Shown here: in pieces, positions 32,141 through 40,320 of the stretch
Layout: each line of letters opens with the position of its first letter
Position numbering within the stretch: position 1 is the stretch's first letter
Made by a program: the position numbers and the translations under genes
The notes under the pieces: model-generated
The model's database searches: none
Seen by the model: the letters and a program-made list of their open reading frames with translations, nothing else
What the model was told of the DNA's origin: nothing
Assembly (NCBI RefSeq): GCF_002157465.1
Contig: NZ_NHOC01000007.1
Span: 140,426-204,425, forward strand
DNA: 64,000 nucleotides
Origin: Butyricicoccus porcorum
GTDB taxonomy: Bacteria > Bacillota > Clostridia > Oscillospirales > Butyricicoccaceae
Reading direction: 5' to 3'

Positions 32141-32180
32141 TTGTTTTTTGCATTTGTGTTTTTTCTCCCATATACTTCAA

Positions 32181-32216
32181 AAACCTGCTTTGGCGTGATA
32201 CCAAAGCAGGCTTTTT
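32181..32216 (+). terminator. Intrinsic terminator
   Basis: CCTGCTTTGG and CCAAAGCAGG pair exactly, then CTTTTT. No intact gene lies directly upstream. Confidence 0.8.
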
Positions 32217-32333
32217 CTACAAATAGCAGGAGTATATCCAAAAGGCTGTCACAGCCGTTTTTTTGCCGGCACTATTTTTCGGTTGCCTGTGATATCGATG
32301 GATGTTTCATTGGATTATTTAGCAAAAATCAAA

Positions 32334-32347
32334 AGCATGCTATTGAC
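32334..32347 (+). promoter_or_regulatory. Candidate MarR operator 1
   Basis: AGCATGCTATTGAC overlaps the -35 of the marR promoter and recurs with one change at 32865-32878 before the MATE gene. Confidence 0.6.
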
Positions 32348-32371
32348 TTTTGTGCGTATGTGCAATATAAT
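32343..32371 (+). promoter_or_regulatory. Promoter of the marR-type gene
   Basis: TTGACT, 17 bp, consensus TATAAT. Confidence 0.85.
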
Positions 32372-32395
32372 GGAATCCATTGAGGAGGTGCTGAT

Positions 32396-32821
32396 ATGAC
32401 CGATCAAAATTCCTGTGGGATGCTGCTCAAACAGATCAATGACGAACTGGAAAAGAGAGCCAACAATAAACTGCGGGCGCAGGACTTAACAATGGCTCAG
32501 CTCTGCGCACTCATGATGCTAAACCAAGCGTCTGAACGGCAGATGACGCTGAAAGAATTGGAACGAAAGCTCCATGTTGCCCAATCCACAGCAGCGGGCA
32601 TTATCACTCGACTGGAGCAGAAGGGATTTGTTGAAGGTTTCGGAGATGCCGCAGACCGCAGAATCAAAATGGTACGCATCACGAAACTGGGAATTCAGTG
32701 CTGCATGACAGCTGAAAAGAATATGGAGCAGGAGGAAGCCACGCTTCTCTCTGGGCTGACGGATACAGAACGGATTGTTTTTATCAGTCTGCTCCAGAAA
32801 GTCCGCAATACACTCTCATAA
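32396..32821 (+). CDS. MarR-family regulator
   Basis: 141 residues. Winged-helix core MTLKELERKLHVAQSTAAGI followed by TRLEQKGFVEGFGDAADRRIKMVRIT, the DxRxK wing typical of MarR. GAGGAGG before the ATG. It lies directly upstream of the MATE pump and shares an operator-like motif with it, so it most likely represses itself and the pump and is relieved by a toxic ligand. Confidence 0.9.
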   Translation: MTDQNSCGMLLKQINDELEKRANNKLRAQDLTMAQLCALMMLNQASERQMTLKELERKLHVAQSTAAGIITRLEQKGFVEGFGDAADRRIKMVRITKLGIQCCMTAEKNMEQEEATLLSGLTDTERIVFISLLQKVRNTLS

Positions 32822-32825
32822 AAAC

Positions 32826-32848
32826 GGTCCGATTTCAGTCGGACTTTT
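32826..32848 (+). terminator. Weak terminator after the marR-type gene
   Basis: GGTCCGA and TCGGACT form a short stem followed by TTTT. It separates marR from the MATE gene's own control region. Confidence 0.55.
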
Positions 32849-32864
32849 CCAAAACTATATCAAT

Positions 32865-32885
32865 AGCATGCGATTGACAGCATGC
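32865..32885 (+). promoter_or_regulatory. Candidate MarR operator 2, before the MATE gene
   Basis: AGCATGCGATTGAC followed at once by another AGCATGC. It matches 13 of 14 bases of the element at 32334 and contains a TTGACA-like -35. Confidence 0.6.
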
Positions 32886-32907
32886 TTGTGTTTAAGGAGC
32901 AACTTCA

Positions 32908-34266
32908 ATGGAAAATCAAAAATCAATGGAAGTTTTTAGTTCTATGCCAGTGCCAAAGGCGGTGTTCAAGAATGCAGTCCCCGCGATGGCTGCTATGCTG
33001 ATGGTTTTGATCTATAATCTGGCCGATACCTTTTTTATCGGGCAGACACATGATGCCTTACAGGTGGCTGCTGTTTCTTTAGCAACGCCGGTGTTTCTGA
33101 TTTTTATGTCCATCGGTTCCATCTTAGGTATTGGTGGTACTTCTGTGATCTCCAGAGCGATAGGAGAGGGACGTTTTGAATATGCACGGAAGGTGTGCGC
33201 CTTCTGTATGTGGAGTTGTGTCGATATCGGTATTGTGTTGTCCACGCTGATGCTGATTTTTATGGACCAGATTCTTGCCCTGGTCGGCGCAAGTGCGGAT
33301 ACATGGGAACTGGCAAAAAGCTATCTGACCATCGTTACCTGTTGTGGGCCATTCGTCCTGATCTCCAATTGCTATTCCAATGTAATCCGTGCGGAGGGAG
33401 AATCCGGAAAGGCTATGATGGGACAACTTCTGGGAAATCTTCTGAATGTCATTCTCGATCCAATCATGATCTTAGGCTTTGGTTGGAATATTGTAGGTGC
33501 TGCCATTGCTACCGTTATTGGTAATGTGGTAGGTGCAGGCTATTATATTCTCTATTTCCTGCGTGGGAAGTCCTCTCTCAGTGTCAATATCAAGGATTTC
33601 ACACTGAAGGGTAAGGTGTGCAGCAGTGTCCTGGCCATCGGTGTCCCTGCCGCTCTGGGATCTCTGCTTATGAGTGTTTCACAGATCATTATCAACAGCC
33701 AGATGGCCGAATACGGAGATATGACCATCGCCGCTATGGGCGTTGCCATGAAGGTCGTGACTATTACTGGTATGGTATCCATGGGGCTCGGCCAGGGCGT
33801 CCAGCCGCTGCTGGGATACTGCGTCGGTGCAAAGCTCTGGGGTCGATTCAAGAAGGTGCTTCGCTTCTCTCTGACCTTTGCGTTGTGTTTGAGCCTTGTT
33901 TTGACTGCGGTATGCTATCTGTTTACCAATCAGATTGTCAGTGCATTCCTGACGGACGCCATGGCGTTTGATTACGCAGTACAGTTCGCACGCATCCTGC
34001 TGACCACCAGCTTTTTGTTTGGTGTCTTTTATGTAATAATTAACGCACTTCAGGCCATGGGTGCCGCTACAGAATCTCTGATTATCAACTTGAGCCGTCA
34101 GGGTATCATCTTCATCCCAGCGCTGTTTCTTTTGAAAGAAATGATGGGTCTGACTGGTCTTGTCTGGGCGCAGCCTGTTGCAGATTTGATTTCTATCGTA
34201 TTTGCGGTTATTCTATATATCCGTATTTCACAAAAAATGATGAATACAAACACTGTTCTAAATTGA
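32908..34266 (+). CDS. MATE-family efflux transporter
   Basis: 452 residues, twelve hydrophobic segments in two MatE halves (starts AVFKNAVPAMAAMLMVLIYNLADTFF-type; second half KGKVCSSVLAIGVPAALGSL). Cation-driven multidrug export. AAGGAG nine bases before the ATG. Regulated, by inference, by the MarR-type protein upstream. Terminator at 34344. Confidence 0.92.
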   Translation: MENQKSMEVFSSMPVPKAVFKNAVPAMAAMLMVLIYNLADTFFIGQTHDALQVAAVSLATPVFLIFMSIGSILGIGGTSVISRAIGEGRFEYARKVCAFCMWSCVDIGIVLSTLMLIFMDQILALVGASADTWELAKSYLTIVTCCGPFVLISNCYSNVIRAEGESGKAMMGQLLGNLLNVILDPIMILGFGWNIVGAAIATVIGNVVGAGYYILYFLRGKSSLSVNIKDFTLKGKVCSSVLAIGVPAALGSLLMSVSQIIINSQMAEYGDMTIAAMGVAMKVVTITGMVSMGLGQGVQPLLGYCVGAKLWGRFKKVLRFSLTFALCLSLVLTAVCYLFTNQIVSAFLTDAMAFDYAVQFARILLTTSFLFGVFYVIINALQAMGAATESLIINLSRQGIIFIPALFLLKEMMGLTGLVWAQPVADLISIVFAVILYIRISQKMMNTNTVLN

Positions 34267-34343
34267 TTTCCTGATTTTCGCAGATTTTCGACTGGCTGCC
34301 GAATCTGGTTGCAATCCAACAAATATAATGTAATATAAACAGT

Positions 34344-34375
34344 AGGAGGCTGCTCTTGAAATGGAGCAGCCTCCT
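34344..34375. terminator. Hairpin between MATE and the rubrerythrin fusion gene
   Basis: AGGAGGCTGCTC and GAGCAGCCTCCT pair perfectly over 12 bp; only a weak T-run follows. Confidence 0.65.
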
Positions 34376-34462
34376 TTGGCATGACACAGAATACATATGG
34401 GAAAACGGAATTTCGTTTGGATTCAGGCAAATGAACATAAATTCCTGATATCGTTCAGCAGG

Positions 34463-35713
34463 TCAGCTTTGAAATACCTCAAATTGCCGTTTTGGACCTC
34501 CGCATACTGGACAGCGATCTGGAACCGGATCTCCGGTCATCACATAACCGCAAATCGGACATACATAAACTGTTTCTTTATCAAAGTTGTCGATTGCTGC
34601 TGCTTCCTTTAGCAGTTCGGTATGAACTTTTTCGGCAGCAGCAGCTCCCGAAAACGCTTGTTTTGTCAGTGGTGCGTCTTTTTGGAGCGCATACTCTTCC
34701 ATCATTTTGTAAAAATGTTGATATTCAAACTCTTCGCCGGGAATAAATGCTTCCACCGACTCTCCGAATGGCATTTTATTTTGAATGACTGAATAAAAAT
34801 TTCTGGCATGATGATATTCTGATGCTGCCAATGCTTCGAAAAGATTGGCAATTCGATCCATTCCACGTCTTTTTGCGCGATCCGCAAACATCAGATATTT
34901 CAGATGTGCCATCAGTTCGGACGCTACTGTCTTTTCGAGATTTTCTCTCAAAATAGGCACTTTTCGTTCTGTGTCATAAGCGTTTTCGGAGAGCTCATCA
35001 AATCGGTATGCAAGCTCATTTTTTTCCATGAAAAAGTGAACCATATGATGCTCTACGTCACATGCCCGAATATCCTCCGACACATCTTCTATGAGGGCAC
35101 CTCCGCCACCTGTACAGATCAGGGGAATCCCATCTATACGATCTTCAAATCTGGAATGCACGTGGCCACACAGGAAATATTTTACCTTGTTCTTCCATGG
35201 TGTGTAGGCCTCTTTTAGCCGTTCGAATTCTTCTTCAGATACAGAATTTCGAATAAAATGATTTGGGATTGGAATATGAAAGGCAATAATGACCTGATGA
35301 ACCTCTTCCATTTGAAGTACTTGCTTCAGAAGTTCCAGTCCATCTGATTCAAAGGTTCGCATGGCATTGTCCAGAACGACCACAGAAAACTCTTTTGCAA
35401 GTAATGCATAGTTTTTTCTTCCGAAATAATCGGTATAAGCTCCGGTATCATGATTTCCGCGCAGTACATAGATATCGTTATGTGCAATTACTTCGGTTAA
35501 TGCACTGATTTCTTCGTAATAATGTGCATTTCCTGCCGGAACCAGATCACCTGCAATCAATGTAATGTCGTCTTCGGCACTCTTTTCCAGTGTCCCCGCA
35601 TACACCTTCATATTGTATGTGCCCAGTCCTTCACAACCGGGATCACCAATGACTCCCATGGAATTTACCCACGGGAGACGTATAACTGGTTGCTCTACTT
35701 TCTGAATTTTCAT
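34463..35713 (-). CDS. Metallophosphoesterase-rubrerythrin-rubredoxin fusion protein
   Basis: 416 residues. Residues about 19-230 form a calcineurin-like metallophosphoesterase: GD56 (AGDLVPAGN), GNHD 86-89, FHIP 145-148, GHVH 183-186. The first motif, normally DxH, reads GDPGC (Asp24, no His). Residues about 255-370 are a rubrerythrin four-helix domain with ExxH pairs (SELMAHLKY, ASEYHHARN). The C-terminus is a rubredoxin knuckle, CPICGY and CPVCGG. The start at 35713 is preferred because GAGG sits nine bases upstream; the ATG at 35722 is too close. The rubrerythrin/rubredoxin part would detoxify peroxide; the role of the phosphoesterase is unknown. Confidence 0.85.
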   Translation of the reverse strand: MKIQKVEQPVIRLPWVNSMGVIGDPGCEGLGTYNMKVYAGTLEKSAEDDITLIAGDLVPAGNAHYYEEISALTEVIAHNDIYVLRGNHDTGAYTDYFGRKNYALLAKEFSVVVLDNAMRTFESDGLELLKQVLQMEEVHQVIIAFHIPIPNHFIRNSVSEEEFERLKEAYTPWKNKVKYFLCGHVHSRFEDRIDGIPLICTGGGGALIEDVSEDIRACDVEHHMVHFFMEKNELAYRFDELSENAYDTERKVPILRENLEKTVASELMAHLKYLMFADRAKRRGMDRIANLFEALAASEYHHARNFYSVIQNKMPFGESVEAFIPGEEFEYQHFYKMMEEYALQKDAPLTKQAFSGAAAAEKVHTELLKEAAAIDNFDKETVYVCPICGYVMTGDPVPDRCPVCGGPKRQFEVFQS

Positions 35714-36118
35714 AATATGCATACCTCATCTTTCTATCATAAATCATTACGTATATGAAATCCTGTTGCCGGAAGTTGGAATAGTTGTTCTGATAGCAGG
35801 GGCATATTGGATTATCAACTTCTGTCGTTTCACTATCACTATTATCATACCATAATCTTTGACGCAACACTACAGCAATGCAAATAAATAATGCATTCTG
35901 TTGACAGATATTACGATCGATAGGGTATATGGTATCTATTTTTGCCGCTTTATTTTTTCACCTATGATGAATTGGAAAATCGGACCAGCACGAAGGGCAG
36001 AGATACCATACGTGCCACATAGAATTGAGCACTGCTAGCCAGTATTTTCATTTCATGTTATAATATTATAATATTTGTTTTAATGGTATGAATAAGGGGA
36101 GATGGAGGAGATAGATCG
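35714..36118. other. AT-rich intergenic region
   Basis: About 400 bases between divergent genes. TTGACA at 35901 with TATATG 19 bp later is a weak possible promoter, and TTATAATATTATAAT at about 36057-36072 sits upstream of the rsmJ start. I see no coding sequence or RNA gene. Confidence 0.5.
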
Positions 36119-36904
36119 ATGACGAATACGAGGGACAACGATACGCAAAAACACTCGGAAAATCTGATTGTTTTTGCCGATAGTGGCGCGGACATCGAAG
36201 AGGCTGAATGGTTAGCACAGCGATTGAGCGTAGAAATCACATGGGACAAGTCCAATGCGGAACACGCGGATTTGATGCTTCGGTTGGATGCCGACGGCCT
36301 TTCGTTGGTAAGCGGAGAACTGGTGCTGCGCGGTGATTTCACCCATATGCTGCCGCGGCTCAGACCTGCTAATCTGCAACGTGAACTTCTTGTGCGTGCG
36401 GCGAAAATAAAAAACGCGGATTATACACTGAAAGCAGTTGATGCCACCGCCGGACTGGGAGAAGATGCGCTTTTGCTGGCAGCAGCTGGATTTTCTGTAC
36501 AGCTCTACGAATATGATCCGGTGATCGCGGCACTGCTGCGGGATGCCCTGCGACGGGCAGCGGAATTGCCGGAGTTGGCAGAGATTGTCGGACGAATGCA
36601 GCTTTTGGAAGAGGATAGTTTGGCTGCACTGCCGCAGCTGGCAACTGCGCCAGATGTGATTTTGCTTGACCCTATGTTCCCGGAACGGCAGAAAAGTGCA
36701 CTGATAAAAAAGAAGTTCCAGCTCCTTCAAAAGCTGGAACGGCCGTGTGCGGATGAGATTGAGTTAGTTAATGCAGCTGTTGCGGCACATCCTCGCAAAG
36801 TGGTTATCAAAAGGCCGCTCAAAGGACCGTACTTGGCGGGTCGCAAACCCAGCTATTCACTTAAGGGAAAGGCGATTCGATATGACTGTCTTGTATTGCC
36901 GTAA
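36119..36904 (+). CDS. rsmJ: 16S rRNA guanine-N2 methyltransferase (RsmJ family)
   Basis: 261 residues. SAM-binding motif VDATAGLGEDALLLAAAGF, acidic motif LYEYDPVIAALL, and the family hallmark LLDPMFPERQKSALIKKKFQ with KRPLKGPYLAG near the end. RsmJ methylates G1516 of 16S rRNA in E. coli. GGAGGAG precedes the ATG. Confidence 0.87.
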   Translation: MTNTRDNDTQKHSENLIVFADSGADIEEAEWLAQRLSVEITWDKSNAEHADLMLRLDADGLSLVSGELVLRGDFTHMLPRLRPANLQRELLVRAAKIKNADYTLKAVDATAGLGEDALLLAAAGFSVQLYEYDPVIAALLRDALRRAAELPELAEIVGRMQLLEEDSLAALPQLATAPDVILLDPMFPERQKSALIKKKFQLLQKLERPCADEIELVNAAVAAHPRKVVIKRPLKGPYLAGRKPSYSLKGKAIRYDCLVLP

Positions 36905-37152
36905 TCATACGTATATACACAAATGGATTGGAAAATTATGCTGGTTATGCCAATGAACGTGAAAATTATTTGTTTGTACGCACGAGCAAGGAGACAGTTG
37001 TAACATGTCTGAATCTGGTTCATTTTGATATCACAAAACAAAAAAGAGGTAAGGTAAACAACCTGTGTGATGGGAAAGATGGCTGCCTCTGATGCACTGC
37101 AATGATAAAATGAAAAAGTATAACATCAATACCCGGAAGGAAAAAGAAACAC

Positions 37153-37673
37153 ATGAGACTGTTATACGCTGAGGACGAACGCGGCATGTCTGAAGCAGTC
37201 GTAGACATTTTGACCTATCACAATTACATTGTAGATGCTGTTTACGACGGAGAAGAAGCACTTGCGTTTGCCCAGACGCAGCAATATGCTGGATATCATG
37301 ATGCCAAAAATAGATGGACTGGAAGTGCTGAAGCGTCTGCGGGCAGGTGGATGCAGTACGCCGATTTTGCTCCTGACAGCAAAATCGCAGATTGAAGATC
37401 AGATTATGGGTCTGGATATGGGCGCGGATGATTATTTGCCCAAACCCTTTTCTATGAAGCTGCTGCTGGCCCGTGTTCGTGCCATGCTTCGCCGCCGAAA
37501 CGAATTTACACCTGATATTTTAAGATGCGGCAATATTTCTCTCAACCAGCAGAGTTATGCGCTGTCCTGTGGGAATCAGACTGTCGTGCTGCCAAAGCTG
37601 GAATACCAGCTGATGGAGCTGCTGATGTTGAACGAAGGCATGTATCTTTCTACAGAGGAACTGCTGTGCAGAG
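37153..37673 (+). pseudogene. Broken OmpR-type response regulator
   Basis: Starts MRLLYAEDERGMSEAVVDIL after GGAAGGAAAAAG. Around 37290 the frame changes: FAQTQQY is followed, after a short deletion, by LDIMMPKIDGLEVLKRLR in another frame, losing the beta strand before the phospho-Asp. The rest of the receiver (LLLTAKSQIEDQIMGLDMGADDYLPKPF) and the start of the DNA-binding domain are readable. It stops at about LSTEELLCR, where the wing and recognition helix should follow; the sequence then joins histidine-kinase coding sequence in another frame. Two independent lesions make a functional protein very unlikely. Confidence 0.82.
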
Positions 37674-38795
37674 ATTTCAGACCGGGAGACCAGGCAAAAC
37701 CAACGCCCCGACACCCCTGCAGATCTGCCGGGAATGGAACGCTCTCAGGATCCACTGCCCTTTGGCAATCGAAAAAATGAGGAGGATATATGGATGTCCT
37801 CCAATTTTTTTGTCGTTCGTCTGAATGAATCGGGAGAGGTGATTTATGTGGATGTCAGCCGCACCTCAACGGTCACCCAAGAGGAAGCCGTTGTGTTGGC
37901 AGGACAGGCAGAGGACAATGCAACGAAATCCGGAAGGATTGGGCAGTACCGGTATCAGATCACACAAATGAATACTGCAGAAGGAACTGTGGTGGTATTT
38001 TTAGATACTTCAGATGAAATGTTGTCATATCTGCGGGTTTTGCTGCTTTCAGGAAGCGTAGGAATAGTTTGCTGGTGCCTGATGCTATTGTCGGTATTTC
38101 TGCTTTCCAAACAGGCGATCCGTCCGATTGCGGAAAATATGGAAAAACAAAAACAGTTTGTTACCAATGCGGGACATGAAATCAAGACTCCTCTCGCAAT
38201 TATTCAATCCAATACAGAGGCAATGGAATTATATCAGGGAGAAAACAAATGGAGTCGGAACATCAAAGAACAGACAGAACGCCTTTCCGATTTGATGCAG
38301 CATTTGCTGCTGCTTTCCCGGATGGATGAAGGAGTGGAGCATGTGCATGCAATTGACTTTTGCTTTAGCGATCTGCTCATGGAATCTGTACGGAGTTTTA
38401 TGCCATTGATGGAATCCAAACAGATTGATGTACATACGCATATTCCGTCGGATGTCCAAATCCATGCGGATCAGAGTCAGATAGAACAGTTGTGCTCCAT
38501 TTTGCTGGATAACGCTGTAAAATATACCAACGAAGGCGGCCGGATTCAGATTGAGCTGATGCAGAAAGAAAAACATCTGCAATTCACGGTGCAGAATACC
38601 TGCAAGAGACTGCCTGCTGTATCGCCGGATAAGTTGTTTGACAGATTTTTTCGCTCGGATGAAGCACGTACACAGAAAAGCGGCGGGTATGGGATTGGGC
38701 TTTCGGTGGAAAAAGCTATCGTTCAGGCAAATCACGGGGACATTCGTGCATCTTATATGGAACCGGATGTGATTTGTTTTACCATTTGTGTGTAA
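37674..38795 (+). pseudogene. Histidine kinase missing its N-terminus
   Basis: From about 37674 the kinase frame is readable without a proper start: the first membrane helix and part of the sensor domain are gone. An ATG at 37734 could give a 353-residue product with one membrane helix (VLLLSGSVGIVCWCLMLLSV). The catalytic parts are intact: H-box TNAGHEIKTPLAIIQSNTEA, N-box LLDNAVKYTNEG, G-box GGYGIGLSVEKAIV. The fused junction with the regulator shows that one deletion removed the 3' end of the regulator and the 5' end of the kinase. A truncated kinase could still be made, but its partner is broken. Confidence 0.78.
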
Positions 38796-38820
38796 ACGCA
38801 TGATTCTCTGAATATTCACA

Positions 38821-38857
38821 AGGACTTCACGAAATCTTCGTGGAGTCCTGTCTTTTT
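38821..38857 (+). terminator. Intrinsic terminator
   Basis: AGGACTTCACGAA and TTCGTGGAGTCCT form a 13-bp stem with one mismatch around three bases, then GTCTTTTT. Confidence 0.85.
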
Positions 38858-38922
38858 CTAAGCTTGGACTAAGGTTATCGGGGTAAAATGTTTTCATAAC
38901 ATTTTTGAAAAGGAGGACGGCG

Positions 38923-39597
38923 ATGATGGACTTTCGGCATGAATGGAAACATGAGATCAGCTGCGCGGATCTGTTTGCTTTACGCCCGAGATTGACGGCG
39001 GTTATGCAGCCGGATGCACATGCCGTGCATGGCCGGTATGAAATCCGCAGTATGTATTTTGACAATCTGCAGGACAAAGCGTTACGGGAAAAGATAGATG
39101 GCGTGAACAGTCGGGAAAAATTCCGTATCCAATATTATAATGCGGACATTTCGCTGATTTTGCTGGAAAAGAAAAGCAAAATGAACGGACTTTGCGGCAA
39201 AGAAAAGGAAAAATTGACGTTGGAGGAAGTGCAAGGCATCGCAAGCGGAGATTGGACTGTCGCTGCGGACACGAAAAAAACCTTGCTTCAGGAGCTGTAT
39301 TTAAAGCAAAAGATTCAAGGACTTCGCCCCAAAACCATTGTGGATTATACGAGAGAGCCGTTTGTGTATGCGGCAGGAAATGTACGGGTGACACTGGATT
39401 ATCATATCCGGACAGGGATGCGGTGCACGGATTTTTTGAATCCACAGTGTGTTATGGTGCCCGCCGGGGATGCACCGATCATTCTGGAGGTCAAGTGGGA
39501 AACCTTTTTGCCCGCGGTAATCCGGGATATTGTACAGATTCCGGGCACACATACGTCGGCATTTTCCAAATATGCAGCTTGCCGGATTTATGGATAA
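38923..39597 (+). CDS. VTC-domain protein (polyphosphate polymerase type)
   Basis: About 224 residues. It opens DFRHEWKHEISCADLFALRP and includes the VTC core features YEIRSMYFDNLQD, REKFRIQYYN, LEKKSKMNGLCGK and the late ILEVKWETFLPAVI; Lys and Arg residues of this tunnel domain bind the polyphosphate chain. AAGGAGG lies seven bases before the ATG at 38923. It heads the cluster VTC, DUF4956, CotH, which recurs in Clostridia and other bacteria next to two-component genes. Confidence 0.85.
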   Translation: MMDFRHEWKHEISCADLFALRPRLTAVMQPDAHAVHGRYEIRSMYFDNLQDKALREKIDGVNSREKFRIQYYNADISLILLEKKSKMNGLCGKEKEKLTLEEVQGIASGDWTVAADTKKTLLQELYLKQKIQGLRPKTIVDYTREPFVYAAGNVRVTLDYHIRTGMRCTDFLNPQCVMVPAGDAPIILEVKWETFLPAVIRDIVQIPGTHTSAFSKYAACRIYG

Positions 39598-39632
39598 TCC
39601 GGCTCCGTGTTTTGTAAAGGAGATCCATTCAT

Positions 39633-40303
39633 ATGACATTTAATGATATTTTCAAATCAGATTTTTTAGAGAACATCACAAGCATCTCTGTTTTTGATAT
39701 GGTGCTTGCCATGGTATTGTCTTTCGGTATCGGCTTGTTTATCTTTCTGATATACAAAAAACCTTTGCCGGAGTTATGTACTCATCCAGTTTTGGTGTAA
39801 CGCTTGTGGCGATAACCATGATTTCGACGTTTGTTATCCTTGCGGTAACTTCTAATGTCGTACTTTCTTTGGGCATGGTTGGCGCCCTTTCCATTGTACG
39901 GTTTCGCACCGCAATCAAGGAACCGCTGGACATTGCGTTTCTGTTCTGGGCCATTGCGGCAGGCATTGTTCTGGCTTCCGGTATGATTCCGCTCGCTGTA
40001 TTCGGCAGCGTGATTATAGGCATTGTACTTCTGGTTTTTGCCAACAAGAAGACGCATTTAAATCCTTATATTGTTGTGCTCCGCTGTGAAAACCATGACA
40101 GTGAGCTGGCGGCTGTGGATTTTCTGAAAGAGCAGGTAAAGAAATGTGTTGTAAAAAGCAAAACTGCGCAAAAGGGCTCGATTGAGCTTACTTTGGAAAT
40201 CCGTATGAAGGAGGACAATACCGATTTCATCAATACCCTTTCCGAGCTACATGGTGTAAACAGTGCTGTGCTGGTCAGCTATAACGGCGAATATATGGGA
40301 TAG
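39633..40303 (+). pseudogene. DUF4956 membrane protein with a one-base frameshift
   Basis: AAAGGAG and ATG at 39633 begin MTFNDIFKSDFLENITSI with a first membrane helix, VLAMVLSFGIGLFIFLIYKK. At the A-run 39756-39761 the frame breaks. One extra A would restore YKKTFAGVMYSSSFGVTLV, which continues to the normal end at 40303 with further helices (NVVLSLGMVGALSIVRFRTA). As it stands, translation could only restart at 39776 (175 residues, lacking helix 1). A sequencing error or slippage in the homopolymer are alternatives. Confidence 0.8.
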
Positions 40304-40320
40304 AATAAGGAGACAACCAT

